The position numbers were made by a program, and so were the translations under genes. From Cellvibrio sp. UBA7661 (GTDB lineage Bacteria; Pseudomonadota; Gammaproteobacteria; Pseudomonadales; Cellvibrionaceae), in assembly GCA_002483365.1 (NCBI GenBank), contig DLHT01000011.1:1-64000 (forward strand): a DNA stretch of 64,000 nt. The letters are read 5' to 3'. Numbering within the stretch: position 1 is the first letter of the stretch; the number at the start of each line of letters is the position of its first letter. The notes beneath the pieces were generated by a model that did no database searches, was not told the origin of the DNA, and worked only from the letters and a program-made list of their open reading frames with translations. Positions 17,009 to 26,767 of the stretch are shown here, in pieces.

Positions 17009-17320
17009 ATGTACAAATTGGTCTTCTTTGTCCCCGAAGCTTATCTTGAACCAGTAAAAGCGGCGGTGTTTGCCGCTGGTGCTGGCCGTATCGGCAATTA
17101 CGACCAGTGTTGCTGGCAAATGTGTGGGCAAGGGCAATTTCGCCCCTTGGTTGGTTCATCTCCACACATAGGGCAACCTGACAGGTTGGAAGCCTTACCT
17201 GAATATCGGGTTGAAATGGTTTGTGCTGACGACTACATTCAACAAGTAATACTTGCATTGCGCGCGGCGCATCCTTATGAAGAACCTGCATTTGATGCGT
17301 GGCGTTTAGCTGATTTTTAA
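17009..17320 (+). CDS. NIF3/YqfO-like small protein
   Basis: 103 residues. It corresponds to the CutA-like insert domain of NIF3/YqfO proteins made as a separate protein: KLVFFVPEAYLEPVKAAVFAAGAGRIGNYDQCCW at its start and AAHPYEEPAFDAW near its end. It is a stand-alone form found in many gammaproteobacteria, probably trimeric, of unknown function. It lies 31 bp after serA with no terminator between them, so cotranscription is possible. Confidence 0.88.
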   Translation: MYKLVFFVPEAYLEPVKAAVFAAGAGRIGNYDQCCWQMCGQGQFRPLVGSSPHIGQPDRLEALPEYRVEMVCADDYIQQVILALRAAHPYEEPAFDAWRLADF

Positions 17321-17373
17321 TCCAGTGGTGCAACGATAACTCCAGCGCTACAACGATAAGCCCGGTAGGTGCA

Positions 17374-17928
17374 ATGATGTTTGATGTTCTTGCACAGAAG
17401 TTACATCCCACTCCCCAAACTGCCATAAGTACTCCCCAAGCGGCAGTGTTGATTCTGATTAGCCAGGGCGAAAGTCCATCTATCCTGTACACCAAAAGAG
17501 CCATGCATTTGCGTAATCACCCGGGAGAAGTCTGCTTTCCCGGTGGTATGTGGGAGCCTGGTGACCGGGATTTATCCGTAACAGCCTTGCGTGAGACATG
17601 TGAGGAGATTGGCTTGCCGGCATCTGAAGCTCGTTTGTTGGGCAGTCTTCCGCAATTTCATACTCGCGCCGGTACACCGGTAACCCCTTTTATCGCCAGT
17701 TTTGATCACTCATTTCCGCTGCGCCCATCTGATGCAGAATTAGACAGTATTTTCATGGTTCCGCTGGCAGATTTCCGTCGTGGTATCCAGGTCAGGGTGG
17801 ATAGGTTTGAGCGGCATGGCCGGGTGTTCGAAGCACCGGCTTATCATTATCAAGGGTATGAAATTTGGGGCTTTACTGCCGTGGTCACTGCGCAATTGCT
17901 GCATTTGCTGGCAAGTATTGATAGTTAA
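17374..17928 (+). CDS. Nudix hydrolase, CoA pyrophosphatase type (NudL/YeaB)
   Basis: 184 residues. The CoA pyrophosphatase signature HPGEVCFPGGMWEPGD runs into the Nudix core TALRETCEEIGL (about residues 49-77), followed by GTPVTPFIASF. Members hydrolyse CoA and derivatives to 3',5'-ADP and phosphopantetheine. The first residues may start at the second of two adjacent ATG codons. It lies 53 bp after the NIF3-like gene and may share its transcript. Confidence 0.87.
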   Translation: MMFDVLAQKLHPTPQTAISTPQAAVLILISQGESPSILYTKRAMHLRNHPGEVCFPGGMWEPGDRDLSVTALRETCEEIGLPASEARLLGSLPQFHTRAGTPVTPFIASFDHSFPLRPSDAELDSIFMVPLADFRRGIQVRVDRFERHGRVFEAPAYHYQGYEIWGFTAVVTAQLLHLLASIDS

Positions 17929-18115
17929 GCACGATGGGAATTCTTGTCGCACCAAACTTTCTGTTCTTGAATTGCTGAAAAATGCAACTATTTGACATAA
18001 CGGTTTTATCTGCCAAGATGGCAAACATAACAAGATAACCAGCTAAGGCGACAAACTGCACGATTTGTTGCTTTTTATTATTCACATCTCAATGGCTGTT
18101 GCCGGGTGATTAAGG

Positions 18116-19906
18116 ATGAATACTTACAAAACCCCGTTGCGCGATATTGACTTCACCCTGTTTGAATTATTCGATTACTCCCATCATTGCCGGGCTATAG
18201 GTCAGGGTTCTCTTGATCAGGGGTTGGTCAATGCCCTGTTTGATGAGGCGGCCAGGTTCGCTGAAGAAGTTATCGCCCCCTTGGGCGCTGTCGGCGATCA
18301 GGTAGGCTGCGAATTAAAAGAAGGAAGTGTGATTACTCCGCCGGGATTCAAAAAAGCCTACACGGATTATTGCTCAGCAGGCTGGCCAAGTTTATCGCGG
18401 GCATTGGCCTATGGTGGTCAGGGTTTACCGCAATCATTGGGAGTGATCCTGAGCGAGATTATGGGCACGCCTAACTGGGCGTGGGGAATGTATGCCGGTC
18501 TTTCCCAAGGTGCCATGCATACCATCGAAACCCATGGTACTGACGAACAAAAACAGCGCTACTTGCCTTCATTAATTTCCGGTCGCTGGACGGGAACTAT
18601 GTGTTTGACAGAGGCTCATGCGGGCAGTGATTTAGGCTTGTTGCGCACGCGCGCAGTACTTCAGCAGGATGGGAGCTACCGGATTACAGGTACCAAGATT
18701 TTTATTTCATCCGGCGATCATGATCTTACCGATAATATTATCCATATTGTTCTCGCACGGCTTCCCGATGCTCCGGCAGGCACCAAAGGTATTTCATTAT
18801 TTATTGTGCCCAAAATGCTGACAGCAGCGGATGGTTCGATTATTCAGGCGAACTCGGTCAGTTGTGGTGCACTCGAAACCAAAATGGGCATACATGGCAA
18901 TGCAACCTGTATGTTGAATTTTGATGGTGCGCAAGGCTGGTTGTTGGGAGAGGTAAATAAAGGCCTCAACCATATGTTCACTTTTATGAATTTGGCGCGG
19001 ATTGGCTCAGGTTTACAGGGGCTTGCCCATGCAGAGCTTGGCTATCAAGTCGCTCGCCGCTATGCCCATGAACGCTTGCAAATGCGCTCCCTGAGTGGCG
19101 TCAAGAAGCCTGATGCGGAGGCAGATCCAATCATTGTTCATCCTGATGTACGCCGTATGCTGCTCACTCAAAAAGCCTTGTCGGAAGGGCTGCGTATGCT
19201 GGGATATTTCGCCAGCATCACCATGGATCTCAGCCAGCATGCTGCAAGTGGAGATGAACAGCAAAAAGCAGCGGATTTATTAGGGCTGTTAACTCCCATC
19301 GTTAAAGCATTCAGCACCGAAGCCGGTTTCGAATCAGCTAACCTTGCCCTGCAATGTTTGGGTGGGCATGGCTATATCCGTGAGTGGGGGCTGGAGCAAA
19401 ACCTGCGTGACTGCCGTATTGCAACAATTTATGAGGGGACAACAGGTATTCAGGCGTTGGATTTATTGGGGCGCAAGATTTTGGCAGGAGGCGGGCACTG
19501 TCTTGAGCCTTTGGTCGGTGAGATTAACCAGCTTTGTCTCTTGTGTAAGGGCGATGTGCAATTAGCTGCACATGCGGAACAATTGGCTACACTCAGTTCA
19601 GAGTGGCAAGCATTGACTCGGATGATTGGCGAACGGGCACAGATGAATCCGGATGAGATAGGCGCTGCTGCGGTAGATTATCTACTGTATTCGGGCTATC
19701 TTGTGTTGGCATTTTTGTGGCTTAAGGCGCAGCGTTTAGCTGTAGAGCAATTAACCGGGTCTACCGTCAACCCCGGGTTTTATCACGCAAAAATAGCAAC
19801 GGCCAACTTTTATTTTGCACGCATTTTGCCGCGCACATTTGGCTTGAAGAAAGCGATAGAGTCGGGCGCGGATAATTTGATGACCCTTGCTGGCGATCAT
19901 TTTTAA
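18116..19906 (+). CDS. Acyl-CoA dehydrogenase, DmdC/AcdB-like (about 600 residues)
   Basis: 596 residues, longer than short- and medium-chain enzymes because of an N-terminal cap and a C-terminal extension. FAD-dependent alpha,beta-dehydrogenation of acyl-CoA is expected. Core motifs are CLTEAHAGSDLGLLRTRA (near residue 165), the flavin segment KIFISSGDHD, and the late QCLGGHGYIREWGLEQNLRD with the usual active-site region. This subclass includes 3-methylmercaptopropionyl-CoA dehydrogenase, but most members act in fatty acid oxidation. It is probably cotranscribed with fadD, 32 bp downstream. Confidence 0.9.
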   Translation: MNTYKTPLRDIDFTLFELFDYSHHCRAIGQGSLDQGLVNALFDEAARFAEEVIAPLGAVGDQVGCELKEGSVITPPGFKKAYTDYCSAGWPSLSRALAYGGQGLPQSLGVILSEIMGTPNWAWGMYAGLSQGAMHTIETHGTDEQKQRYLPSLISGRWTGTMCLTEAHAGSDLGLLRTRAVLQQDGSYRITGTKIFISSGDHDLTDNIIHIVLARLPDAPAGTKGISLFIVPKMLTAADGSIIQANSVSCGALETKMGIHGNATCMLNFDGAQGWLLGEVNKGLNHMFTFMNLARIGSGLQGLAHAELGYQVARRYAHERLQMRSLSGVKKPDAEADPIIVHPDVRRMLLTQKALSEGLRMLGYFASITMDLSQHAASGDEQQKAADLLGLLTPIVKAFSTEAGFESANLALQCLGGHGYIREWGLEQNLRDCRIATIYEGTTGIQALDLLGRKILAGGGHCLEPLVGEINQLCLLCKGDVQLAAHAEQLATLSSEWQALTRMIGERAQMNPDEIGAAAVDYLLYSGYLVLAFLWLKAQRLAVEQLTGSTVNPGFYHAKIATANFYFARILPRTFGLKKAIESGADNLMTLAGDHF

Positions 19907-19938
19907 TATTGCACAATAACGATAGTGGAGACTTTTCA

Positions 19939-21567
19939 ATGTCACTGGATTACAACAGAACTCTCACAGATGTTTTTTCGGAATCCTGTAAAAAATTCGC
20001 TGACAAAAATGCATTTACTTGCATGGATCACACGTTGACTTACGCCGAGTTAGATCGTTTATCTGCGCGTTTTGCGGCGTATCTGCAGCAGTTCACCCAA
20101 TTGAAGCCTGGCGATCGGATCGCAGTTCAATTGCCGAATATTTTGCAATATCCCGTTGTTGTTTTTGGTGCGTTGCGTGCAGGTATGGTTGTAGTAAATA
20201 CCAACCCACTTTATACCCCTCACGAAATCAAACATCAGCTCAATGATTCGGGTGCGAAAGCGTTAGTGGTATTGGCAAATATTGCCAAAAATGCGGCGGC
20301 CATTATCGCTGAAACGGGGGTTGAGCAGGTCATAGTGACAGAGCTTGCAGATTTACATAAACCGTTCAAACGCATGCTGATTAATTTTGTCGTCAAGCAC
20401 GTTAAAAAAATGGTTCCACCTTTTTATTTTCCGCAACAAATTACGCTCAACAAAGCGCTGGCATTAGCCTCTGCCCCTGCACAAACGGTTAGTCAATCAC
20501 CCGATGATGTTGCTGTTTTGCAGTACACAGGCGGTACTACCGGCGTCGCGAAAGGTGCAATGCTTACCCATCGCAATCTTGTTGCAAATATGACTCAATT
20601 AAATGAGCGGATGAAAGACGTATTTCGTCCAGCGCAAGAATTTTATGTGGCTCCATTACCTCTCTATCACATTTATTCATTCACGATTCACTGCACATCA
20701 GCTGTCGCACTGGGCAATCACAATTTATTGATCCCCAATCCGCGCGATATTCCCGCTTTTGTCAAAGCGTTGAAAGGAAAGCCGTTCACATTTTTTGTGG
20801 GCTTAAATACATTGTTTAACGCGCTGTTGCGCAATGGTGACTTTCGACAATTGGATTTCAGTCATTTGCGACTCACCTGTTCCGGAGGTATGGCGTTAAC
20901 TGCAGAAACAACCAAAAACTGGACTGAGTTGACCAAAGCGCCTATCAGTGAAGGATATGGTCTGACGGAAACATCGCCTGTGGTTTCCAATAATCCACTT
21001 GAGAACGTGCAATACGGAACGGTGGGTTTACCGCTGATCGATACTGAATGCAAAGTGATTGATGATGCAGGCAATAGTTTGCCAACAGGTGAATCGGGTG
21101 AGCTGTGTGTACGTGGCCCGCAAGTGATGAAAGGCTATTGGCAGCGCCCTGATGCAACTGCAGAAGTAATGGATGCAGAAGGCTGGTTTAAAACCGGTGA
21201 TATCGCACAGTTACAACCTGACGGTTACATAAAAATTGTTGATCGCAAAAAAGACATGATTAATGTCAGTGGGTTTAAAGTGTTTCCTAATGAAGTTGAA
21301 GATGAATTAAGTACTCATCCGGATATTATAGAGGTTGCTGTTGTTGGCGTTCCTGATGGTGAAGGCAGTGAAATAGTTAAAGCCTTTATCGTTACAGCGA
21401 ATGAAAACTTGACTGTCGATGATGTGCGTAAATTTGCCAAGGAAACATTGACGGCCTACAAAGTCCCTCACCTCATCGAATTCCGCAAGGAGCTACCCAA
21501 AACAAACGTCGGTAAAATTTTGCGTCGAGAGTTGCGCGATCACGAAATAGAAAAAGCAAAAAAATAA
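19939..21567 (+). CDS. fadD: Long-chain fatty acid-CoA ligase
   Basis: 542 residues of the AMP-forming ANL superfamily, most like FadD. The P-loop-like motif is LQYTGGTTGVAKGAMLTHRN (near residue 200). The A5 motif is EGYGLTETSPVVSNN. The A7/A8 motifs are GWFKTGDIAQLQPDGYIKIVDRKKDMINVSG, and the catalytic lysine lies in KTNVGKILRRELRD. It activates fatty acids at the inner membrane for beta-oxidation or phospholipid use. The start at 19939 has GGAG upstream. It sits behind the acyl-CoA dehydrogenase gene and ahead of the SPFH gene. Confidence 0.93.
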   Translation: MSLDYNRTLTDVFSESCKKFADKNAFTCMDHTLTYAELDRLSARFAAYLQQFTQLKPGDRIAVQLPNILQYPVVVFGALRAGMVVVNTNPLYTPHEIKHQLNDSGAKALVVLANIAKNAAAIIAETGVEQVIVTELADLHKPFKRMLINFVVKHVKKMVPPFYFPQQITLNKALALASAPAQTVSQSPDDVAVLQYTGGTTGVAKGAMLTHRNLVANMTQLNERMKDVFRPAQEFYVAPLPLYHIYSFTIHCTSAVALGNHNLLIPNPRDIPAFVKALKGKPFTFFVGLNTLFNALLRNGDFRQLDFSHLRLTCSGGMALTAETTKNWTELTKAPISEGYGLTETSPVVSNNPLENVQYGTVGLPLIDTECKVIDDAGNSLPTGESGELCVRGPQVMKGYWQRPDATAEVMDAEGWFKTGDIAQLQPDGYIKIVDRKKDMINVSGFKVFPNEVEDELSTHPDIIEVAVVGVPDGEGSEIVKAFIVTANENLTVDDVRKFAKETLTAYKVPHLIEFRKELPKTNVGKILRRELRDHEIEKAKK

Positions 21568-21606
21568 TCGCCCACAAAATCTGCTGTAAAAAAATAGGAA
21601 AAACGT

Positions 21607-22593
21607 ATGGAAATTCTTTTGGGAATTATTACCAGCCCGGCTTTCTGGGTTGCAGTGGTACTGCTTTATACTTTAAAAAAAGGGATTCATTTTGTTCCTC
21701 AAAATAGAGGCTATGTTATTTATCGTTTTGGGAAGTACACAAAAACCTTAAGTTCAGGGTTGAATTTTATTGTGCCGTTTGTTGAGTCGGTCGAGGCGGA
21801 TCGCAACTTAAAAGAGCAGACATTATTAATTCCCCAGCAATCAGCCATTACCAAAGATAACATCGCCATTATGATTGATGGTGTATTGTTTATTAAGGTT
21901 ATCGATGCCGCTGCTGCGACGAACAATATTACCGATTACAAACTCGCTTGCACACAATTAGCAATGACCTCTATGCGTAATGCTATTGGTTCTATGGAGC
22001 TTGATGACTGTTTCCAAAATCGTTCAGCGATCAATGCAAAAATTCAGGATGCAATGCAATCAGCAACCCAGCCGTGGGGATTGATCGTGTTGCGTTTTGA
22101 ATTGTTGGAAATTGCTATCCCTCCTTCAATTAAAGAAGACATGGAAAAACAAATGACTGCAGAACGTCAAAAACGCTCTGCAATTCTAACGGCAGAAGGC
22201 GAAAAAATTGCAGCCATTACCACTGCAGAAGGTCAAAAGCAGGCTCGTGTCTTGGATGCGGAAGCTGCAAAGGCAGAGCAGGTTCTTGCTGCAGAGGCGA
22301 GCAAAGAAGCACAAATTCTTGAAGCTGCAGGTAAAGCAGAAGCTATTCGCTTGGTGGCTATTGCTGAAGCAGAAGCCTTAACCACAATTGGTAAATCTGC
22401 ATCGACAGAAGAGGGGCAAAAAGCGGTCATATTAAATTTGGCGCAAGGTGCTATTGCAGCGCACAAAGCGATTGCGCATGAAAGCACTGTGGTGCTATCC
22501 GATGGAAAAACCAGCGACAACATTGTAAATACTGTGGCACAGGCGATGGCGGTTTCTTCTGCGGTTAATCTCACACACGCACCGCGCGCGTGA
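21607..22593 (+). CDS. SPFH/Band 7 stomatin-like protein (paraslipin, QmcA-like)
   Basis: 328 residues. One N-terminal membrane helix (residues 8-24) is followed by an SPFH domain opening FVPQNRGYVIYRFGKYTKTL. A long alanine/glutamate coiled coil (about 170-265) follows, with the typical repeats KAEQVLAAEASKEAQILEAAGKAEA. Members form membrane microdomain scaffolds. It is paired with an NfeD-like protein 16 bp downstream, the usual partnership for paraslipins. Confidence 0.92.
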   Translation: MEILLGIITSPAFWVAVVLLYTLKKGIHFVPQNRGYVIYRFGKYTKTLSSGLNFIVPFVESVEADRNLKEQTLLIPQQSAITKDNIAIMIDGVLFIKVIDAAAATNNITDYKLACTQLAMTSMRNAIGSMELDDCFQNRSAINAKIQDAMQSATQPWGLIVLRFELLEIAIPPSIKEDMEKQMTAERQKRSAILTAEGEKIAAITTAEGQKQARVLDAEAAKAEQVLAAEASKEAQILEAAGKAEAIRLVAIAEAEALTTIGKSASTEEGQKAVILNLAQGAIAAHKAIAHESTVVLSDGKTSDNIVNTVAQAMAVSSAVNLTHAPRA

Positions 22594-22609
22594 AGGTGAG
22601 GGGATTAAC

Positions 22610-23077
22610 ATGAGTGGGTTGGTTGATTACTTTATTCAAAATCAGGATTTTCTTCTTTATTCGATTGCCGGTGTCTGTCTTGTGCTGGAGTTAGGTGTGC
22701 TCGGTATGAGTGGACCTTTATTGTTTCTCGCACTTGGTTGCTTTTTAACGGGTGTGTTGGTTTCGCTGGGGGCTATCACCGGTTGGGAGTTGCAAGTGCT
22801 CAGCGTGGGGCTGCTCTCTGCAATAGTGGCTGCGCTTCTGTGGAGACCATTAAAAAAATTTCAGAATGCAGGTTCCGGTCGTGATACAAGCAGTGACATG
22901 ATTGGAAAAGTTCTACCTGTAACCCAATCTATTACGCGTGATCAAGGAAGCGTCAGTTATTCAGGGATTGATTGGGCTGCGCGGCTGGATACTGGATGCA
23001 CTCAAATCATCGATCCCGGTCAACGCGCGCGTGTTGTTGCTGTTGACGGCTCGTTATTATTGGTCAAACCAGAATAA
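22610..23077 (+). CDS. NfeD-like membrane protein
   Basis: 155 residues. Three hydrophobic helices (residues 15-85) are followed by a C-terminal OB-fold-like domain with IGKVLPVTQ, GSVSYSGIDWAARLD and ARVVAVDGSLLLVKP. This is the short NfeD type that lacks the protease part. It is coded directly behind the stomatin-like gene and is likely its membrane partner. Confidence 0.9.
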   Translation: MSGLVDYFIQNQDFLLYSIAGVCLVLELGVLGMSGPLLFLALGCFLTGVLVSLGAITGWELQVLSVGLLSAIVAALLWRPLKKFQNAGSGRDTSSDMIGKVLPVTQSITRDQGSVSYSGIDWAARLDTGCTQIIDPGQRARVVAVDGSLLLVKPE

Positions 23078-23111
23078 TGTTTATTCGCTGTTTGGAACGC
23101 TCGTCGCATTT

Positions 23112-24257
23112 ATGAAAACAGCTCTTATTTTATCCGGTGGCGGTGCGCGTGCTGCTTATCAGGTAGGTGTACTCCAGGCGCTTGCAGAAATATTACCTGA
23201 CGATTGTGAAAATCCATTTCCAATTATTTGTGGCACCTCTGCTGGTGCAATTAATGCGCTGGCGATTGCTGCACACAAGGGTAATTTCAAATCAGCTGCG
23301 AATGCGCTGGCACACATGTGGAAAAATCTCGACATAGGTCAGGTGTATCAATACGGATGGGGCGATATTCTTAAAGGCGTAGGTTATGTCGGATTATCGT
23401 TGTTCAACCACGGTATTGGCCATAGCCGCCCTTTGTCCCTTTTGGATAATGGTCCACTATGGAATTTATTAGGGTCAAAAATTCACTTCGAAAATCTGGG
23501 AGCTGCAATTAACAGCGGGAAGCTGCACGCGGTTAGTATCTCAGCAATGGGATACACATCAGGACATTCGGTTAGTTTTTTTCAAGGGCATCCAGATTTA
23601 CAAGGTTGGTCCCGTTATAGGCGCAGTGGTGTTGCTACCCAGTTGCGTCTTGAACACTTGCTTGCTTCATCCGCAATACCCACAATTTTTCCTGCTGTGC
23701 GCATTAATCGTGAATATTTTGGTGATGGCGCATTACGTCAATTAGCACCCTTGAGTTCTGCTTTGCATCTGGGAGCCGAGGCTTTGTTTGTCGTTGGGGT
23801 GAGTGGTAACCTCAGCTCAGCAAAAGCGAATCGCCGTGTGCCTTTGCGTCATTCGCCTTCGATGGGCCAAATAATAGGGCATCTTTTCAATAGCGCGTTT
23901 GTGGATGCATTGGAAGGTGATTTGGAGCATTTGCAGCGAATGAATGAGTTGCTGAAATTAATTCCAAATGAAACGTTGAAAGCAAACAATATTTATTTGC
24001 GCCCTGTCGATAATATGGTCATTTCGCCTAGTTTACCGATTGATGGTATTGCAGGGCGCAATGTGCGCTATTTACCGAAAAGCTTGCGTTTCTTTTTACG
24101 TACGATTGGTGCGACCGCAAAAGGTGGCGGTGCAACCGCAGCAAGTTATTTGTTATTTTCTAATGAATTTATTACTGAAATGATTGAATTAGGGCGAGAA
24201 GATACCTTGGCGGAAGCAGAAAATATCCGCACCTTCTTTGCAAAAGACCCAGCATAA
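23112..24257 (+). CDS. Patatin-like phospholipase
   Basis: 381 residues. The patatin catalytic layout is clear: the oxyanion loop SGGGARAAYQVG (residues 8-19), the nucleophile elbow ICGTSAGAIN with Ser43, and the catalytic Asp in YFGDGALRQLAP. A C-terminal 160-residue extension is typical of the bacterial type with a basic helical tail. Expected activity is lipid acyl hydrolysis. The ATG at 23112 opens straight into the family's first strand; a longer upstream frame would overlap the NfeD gene. It ends at a strong terminator. Confidence 0.92.
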   Translation: MKTALILSGGGARAAYQVGVLQALAEILPDDCENPFPIICGTSAGAINALAIAAHKGNFKSAANALAHMWKNLDIGQVYQYGWGDILKGVGYVGLSLFNHGIGHSRPLSLLDNGPLWNLLGSKIHFENLGAAINSGKLHAVSISAMGYTSGHSVSFFQGHPDLQGWSRYRRSGVATQLRLEHLLASSAIPTIFPAVRINREYFGDGALRQLAPLSSALHLGAEALFVVGVSGNLSSAKANRRVPLRHSPSMGQIIGHLFNSAFVDALEGDLEHLQRMNELLKLIPNETLKANNIYLRPVDNMVISPSLPIDGIAGRNVRYLPKSLRFFLRTIGATAKGGGATAASYLLFSNEFITEMIELGREDTLAEAENIRTFFAKDPA

Positions 24258-24264
24258 CGTGCAA

Positions 24265-24306
24265 TAAAAAAACGCCGCTGTTGTTATTGCAGCGGCGTTC
24301 GTTTTT
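24265..24306. terminator. Bidirectional terminator
   Basis: A 10-bp stem AACGCCGCTG/CAGCGGCGTT (24271-24280 and 24290-24299), with seven A before and a T run after. It ends both the patatin transcript and the convergent cysI-DUF934 transcript. Confidence 0.93.
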
Positions 24307-24337
24307 AAGTGACAATGATTTTTCTGCGCACTAATTG

Positions 24338-24841
24338 TTAAGCTCTACGGCGGAACAACGGTAGTGGTTGATCAACAGAGGCCTGATAATACTCCTGAAA
24401 ATCAGTAAGCGATTTCACTGCTTCTTCCAGATTCGCATCCGGATTCGCAAACGCAAATGCGTTCACCCCACAGCGGCGCAAATAGCATAATTGGTCGCGA
24501 ATAAAATTACCCACTGCACGCAATTCGCCGCTAAAGCCATAACGCTCACGCAACAAGCGTGCTGTAGAAAACGCGCGTCCATCCATAAACAGCGGAAAGT
24601 TAACCCCGATTACCGCAAAACGGTTGGCATCACTACCAATTAATTCTGCGCCTTCATCACTATCGAGCCACACGCCAATATCAGTGCGATTTTGCAGCTG
24701 TTCTTTTTGTGCGATCCAGACAGACGCTGGAACAATCACTTGCCCGGCAGGTACTTCTACCGCGGCGGCATCACCTTCTGCTTTGGTAAGCAGTGCCCAG
24801 GTGTTTTCGACGATAGCGCCGTCTTTAATTAGCTTTGGCAT
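24338..24841 (-). CDS. DUF934 protein, sulfite reductase partner
   Basis: 167 residues, a DUF934 protein with the conserved FPLFMDGRAFSTARLLRERYGF and ELRAVGNFIRDQLCYLRRCG segments. The family is almost always coded directly after the CysI-type sulfite reductase. It is thought to assist sulfite reduction, but the mechanism is unknown. It overlaps the 3' end of cysI by 17 bp, so translational coupling is likely. Confidence 0.92.
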   Translation of the reverse strand: MPKLIKDGAIVENTWALLTKAEGDAAAVEVPAGQVIVPASVWIAQKEQLQNRTDIGVWLDSDEGAELIGSDANRFAVIGVNFPLFMDGRAFSTARLLRERYGFSGELRAVGNFIRDQLCYLRRCGVNAFAFANPDANLEEAVKSLTDFQEYYQASVDQPLPLFRRRA

Positions 24842-26489
24842 AAACTTTCTCCTTGAAGGGAGCTGCGCCTATACGGCGATAGGTATCAATAAATAATTCT
24901 TCATCGGTGCGGTTGGCAACGTACACATCGACAATTTTCTGGATCACAGTGGGCATGTCATCTGCACCAAATGATGGGCCGAGTACATCACCGAGCGAGG
25001 CATCGTTGCTCGCATTACCGCCTAATTGCACTTGATAGAATTCTTTACCGGATTTATCCACGCCTAAAATACCGATGTGGCCTACATGGTGATGGCCGCA
25101 GGCGTTCATACAACCGGAAATATTCAGATCGATATCGCCCAGATCATAGACATAATCCAGATCGTCAAATTGACGTTGGATGGCTTCTGCAATCGGGATG
25201 GATTTTGCGTTTGCCAGCGAACAGAAATCGCCACCGGGGCAGCAAATGATATCGGTAATGGTGCCGATATTGGGTGTGGCAAAACCTGCAGCCTTACACG
25301 CCTGCCAGAGTGCAAACAGCTCGGTTTTTTTCACGTCAGCCAATACAATATTTTGTTCGTGTGTGGTGCGTGCTTCACCAAAACTGAATCGGTCTGCAAG
25401 GTCGGCAATGACTTCCAATTGGCTATCGGTGATGTCACCTGGCGCAACGCCGGTTGGCTTGAGCGATAAGGTTACTGCGGCGTAGCCAGGAATTTTGTGC
25501 TCACGCACATTGCGTTGTAGCCATTTGCTAAAGGCAATGCTATCGGCTGCCTGGGCATCCACAGTCGCTTGCGCAGCGGCGTTATCGATGGTTTCGTAAG
25601 CGGGGGCAGTGAAGAAACTTTTTGCGCGCTCAATTTCTGCTTGCGTTAGTTTGTTATTGCCGTCTTTCACATGTTGCCATTCGTTTTCGACTTTTTGAGC
25701 GAACACTTCAGGGGTCAGGGCGCGGACTAAAATTTTGATACGCGCTTTGTATTTGTTATCGCGACGACCGTACAGGTTGTACACGCGCAAAATCGCTTCC
25801 AGATAAGAAAGCAAATCGGCTTCCGGCAAATAATCACGGATCGCAACACCGATTACAGGTGTCCGGCCCAAACCGCCACCCACGTACACCTTAAAGCCGA
25901 CTTCGCCCTTGTCGTTCAATACCAGTTGTAAACCAATATCGTGTACCTGTACGGCAGCGCGATCTTGTTTGGAGCCGCTTACTGCAATTTTGAATTTGCG
26001 TGGCAGGAAAGCGAATTCGGGGTGGAAGCTTGACCATTGGCGAATAATTTCGCAGTAGGGGCGCGGGTCGATGATTTCATCGGGTGCGACACCGGCAAAC
26101 TGGTCTGAGGTGGTATTGCGGATGCAGTTACCACTGGACTGGGTGCCGTGCATACCGACATCTGCCAGCTCTGACAAAATATCGGGTACTTCGGTTAAGT
26201 CTGGCCAGTTGTATTGGATATTCTGACGGGTACTGACATGGCAGTAGCCTTTGTCGTAATGACGGGCGATGTGGGCCAACTTACGCAGTTGCTTTGAGTT
26301 AACCATGCCGTAAGGCACGTTGATCCGCAGCATCGGCGCCAAGCGTTGGATATAAAGACCATTCTGCAAACGCAAAGGGAGGAATTGTTCCGGCGGCAGC
26401 TCTCCTGCAAGAAAGCGCTCCGTTTGACCACGGAATTGGGCGATGCGCTGGCGCAATATGCTGTTGTCGTACTCGTCGTAGATATACAT
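24825..26489 (-). CDS. cysI: Sulfite/nitrite reductase hemoprotein (CysI-type)
   Basis: 554 residues with two half-repeats of the siroheme reductase fold. The [4Fe-4S]-siroheme cysteines are in CCPGGDFCSLA and NISGCMNACGHHH. The N-terminal ferredoxin-like repeat has MVNSKQLRKLAHIARHY and SGNCIRNTTSDQFAGVA. It reduces sulfite to sulfide in cysteine synthesis. No flavoprotein CysJ is next to it, so a ferredoxin or other donor is likely, as in pseudomonads. It forms a two-gene operon with the DUF934 gene. Confidence 0.93.
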   Translation of the reverse strand: MYIYDEYDNSILRQRIAQFRGQTERFLAGELPPEQFLPLRLQNGLYIQRLAPMLRINVPYGMVNSKQLRKLAHIARHYDKGYCHVSTRQNIQYNWPDLTEVPDILSELADVGMHGTQSSGNCIRNTTSDQFAGVAPDEIIDPRPYCEIIRQWSSFHPEFAFLPRKFKIAVSGSKQDRAAVQVHDIGLQLVLNDKGEVGFKVYVGGGLGRTPVIGVAIRDYLPEADLLSYLEAILRVYNLYGRRDNKYKARIKILVRALTPEVFAQKVENEWQHVKDGNNKLTQAEIERAKSFFTAPAYETIDNAAAQATVDAQAADSIAFSKWLQRNVREHKIPGYAAVTLSLKPTGVAPGDITDSQLEVIADLADRFSFGEARTTHEQNIVLADVKKTELFALWQACKAAGFATPNIGTITDIICCPGGDFCSLANAKSIPIAEAIQRQFDDLDYVYDLGDIDLNISGCMNACGHHHVGHIGILGVDKSGKEFYQVQLGGNASNDASLGDVLGPSFGADDMPTVIQKIVDVYVANRTDEELFIDTYRRIGAAPFKEKVYAKAN

Positions 26490-26652
26490 TAAGTCAGATA
26501 CCTATCATTTAAGAAAAACATGTAATAAAAACATTTAGTAAAAGCCACCACGGAATGGCGCTGTAGGCTAAAAATAAGGCGCGCAGGATACAGGAAAAGC
26601 CCCGTTCCGGCGAGTTTTGCGGCGGCAAAATAGCAGTAGGTGGTGCTGATGT

Positions 26653-26680
26653 GAACAATCCTTTCAGACTAAGATTGTTC
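26653..26680. repeat. Inverted repeat between cysI and rluA
   Basis: GAACAATC (26653-26660) and GATTGTTC (26673-26680), separated by 12 bases. It lies in the divergent promoter region and could be an operator or a leader hairpin; its role is unknown. Confidence 0.5.
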
Positions 26681-26767
26681 CTTTAGGTTATGACGCGCAA
26701 GGATATTGTCGTTCTACTGGTATCATGCTGCTATTCATTTTTTGTCTATCCATTATCGATTTCATTT

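Noticed and set aside
16974..17504. Minus-strand frame of 176 codons opposite the NIF3-like and Nudix genes
   Set aside because: Both opposite genes have clear family motifs; this frame has none.
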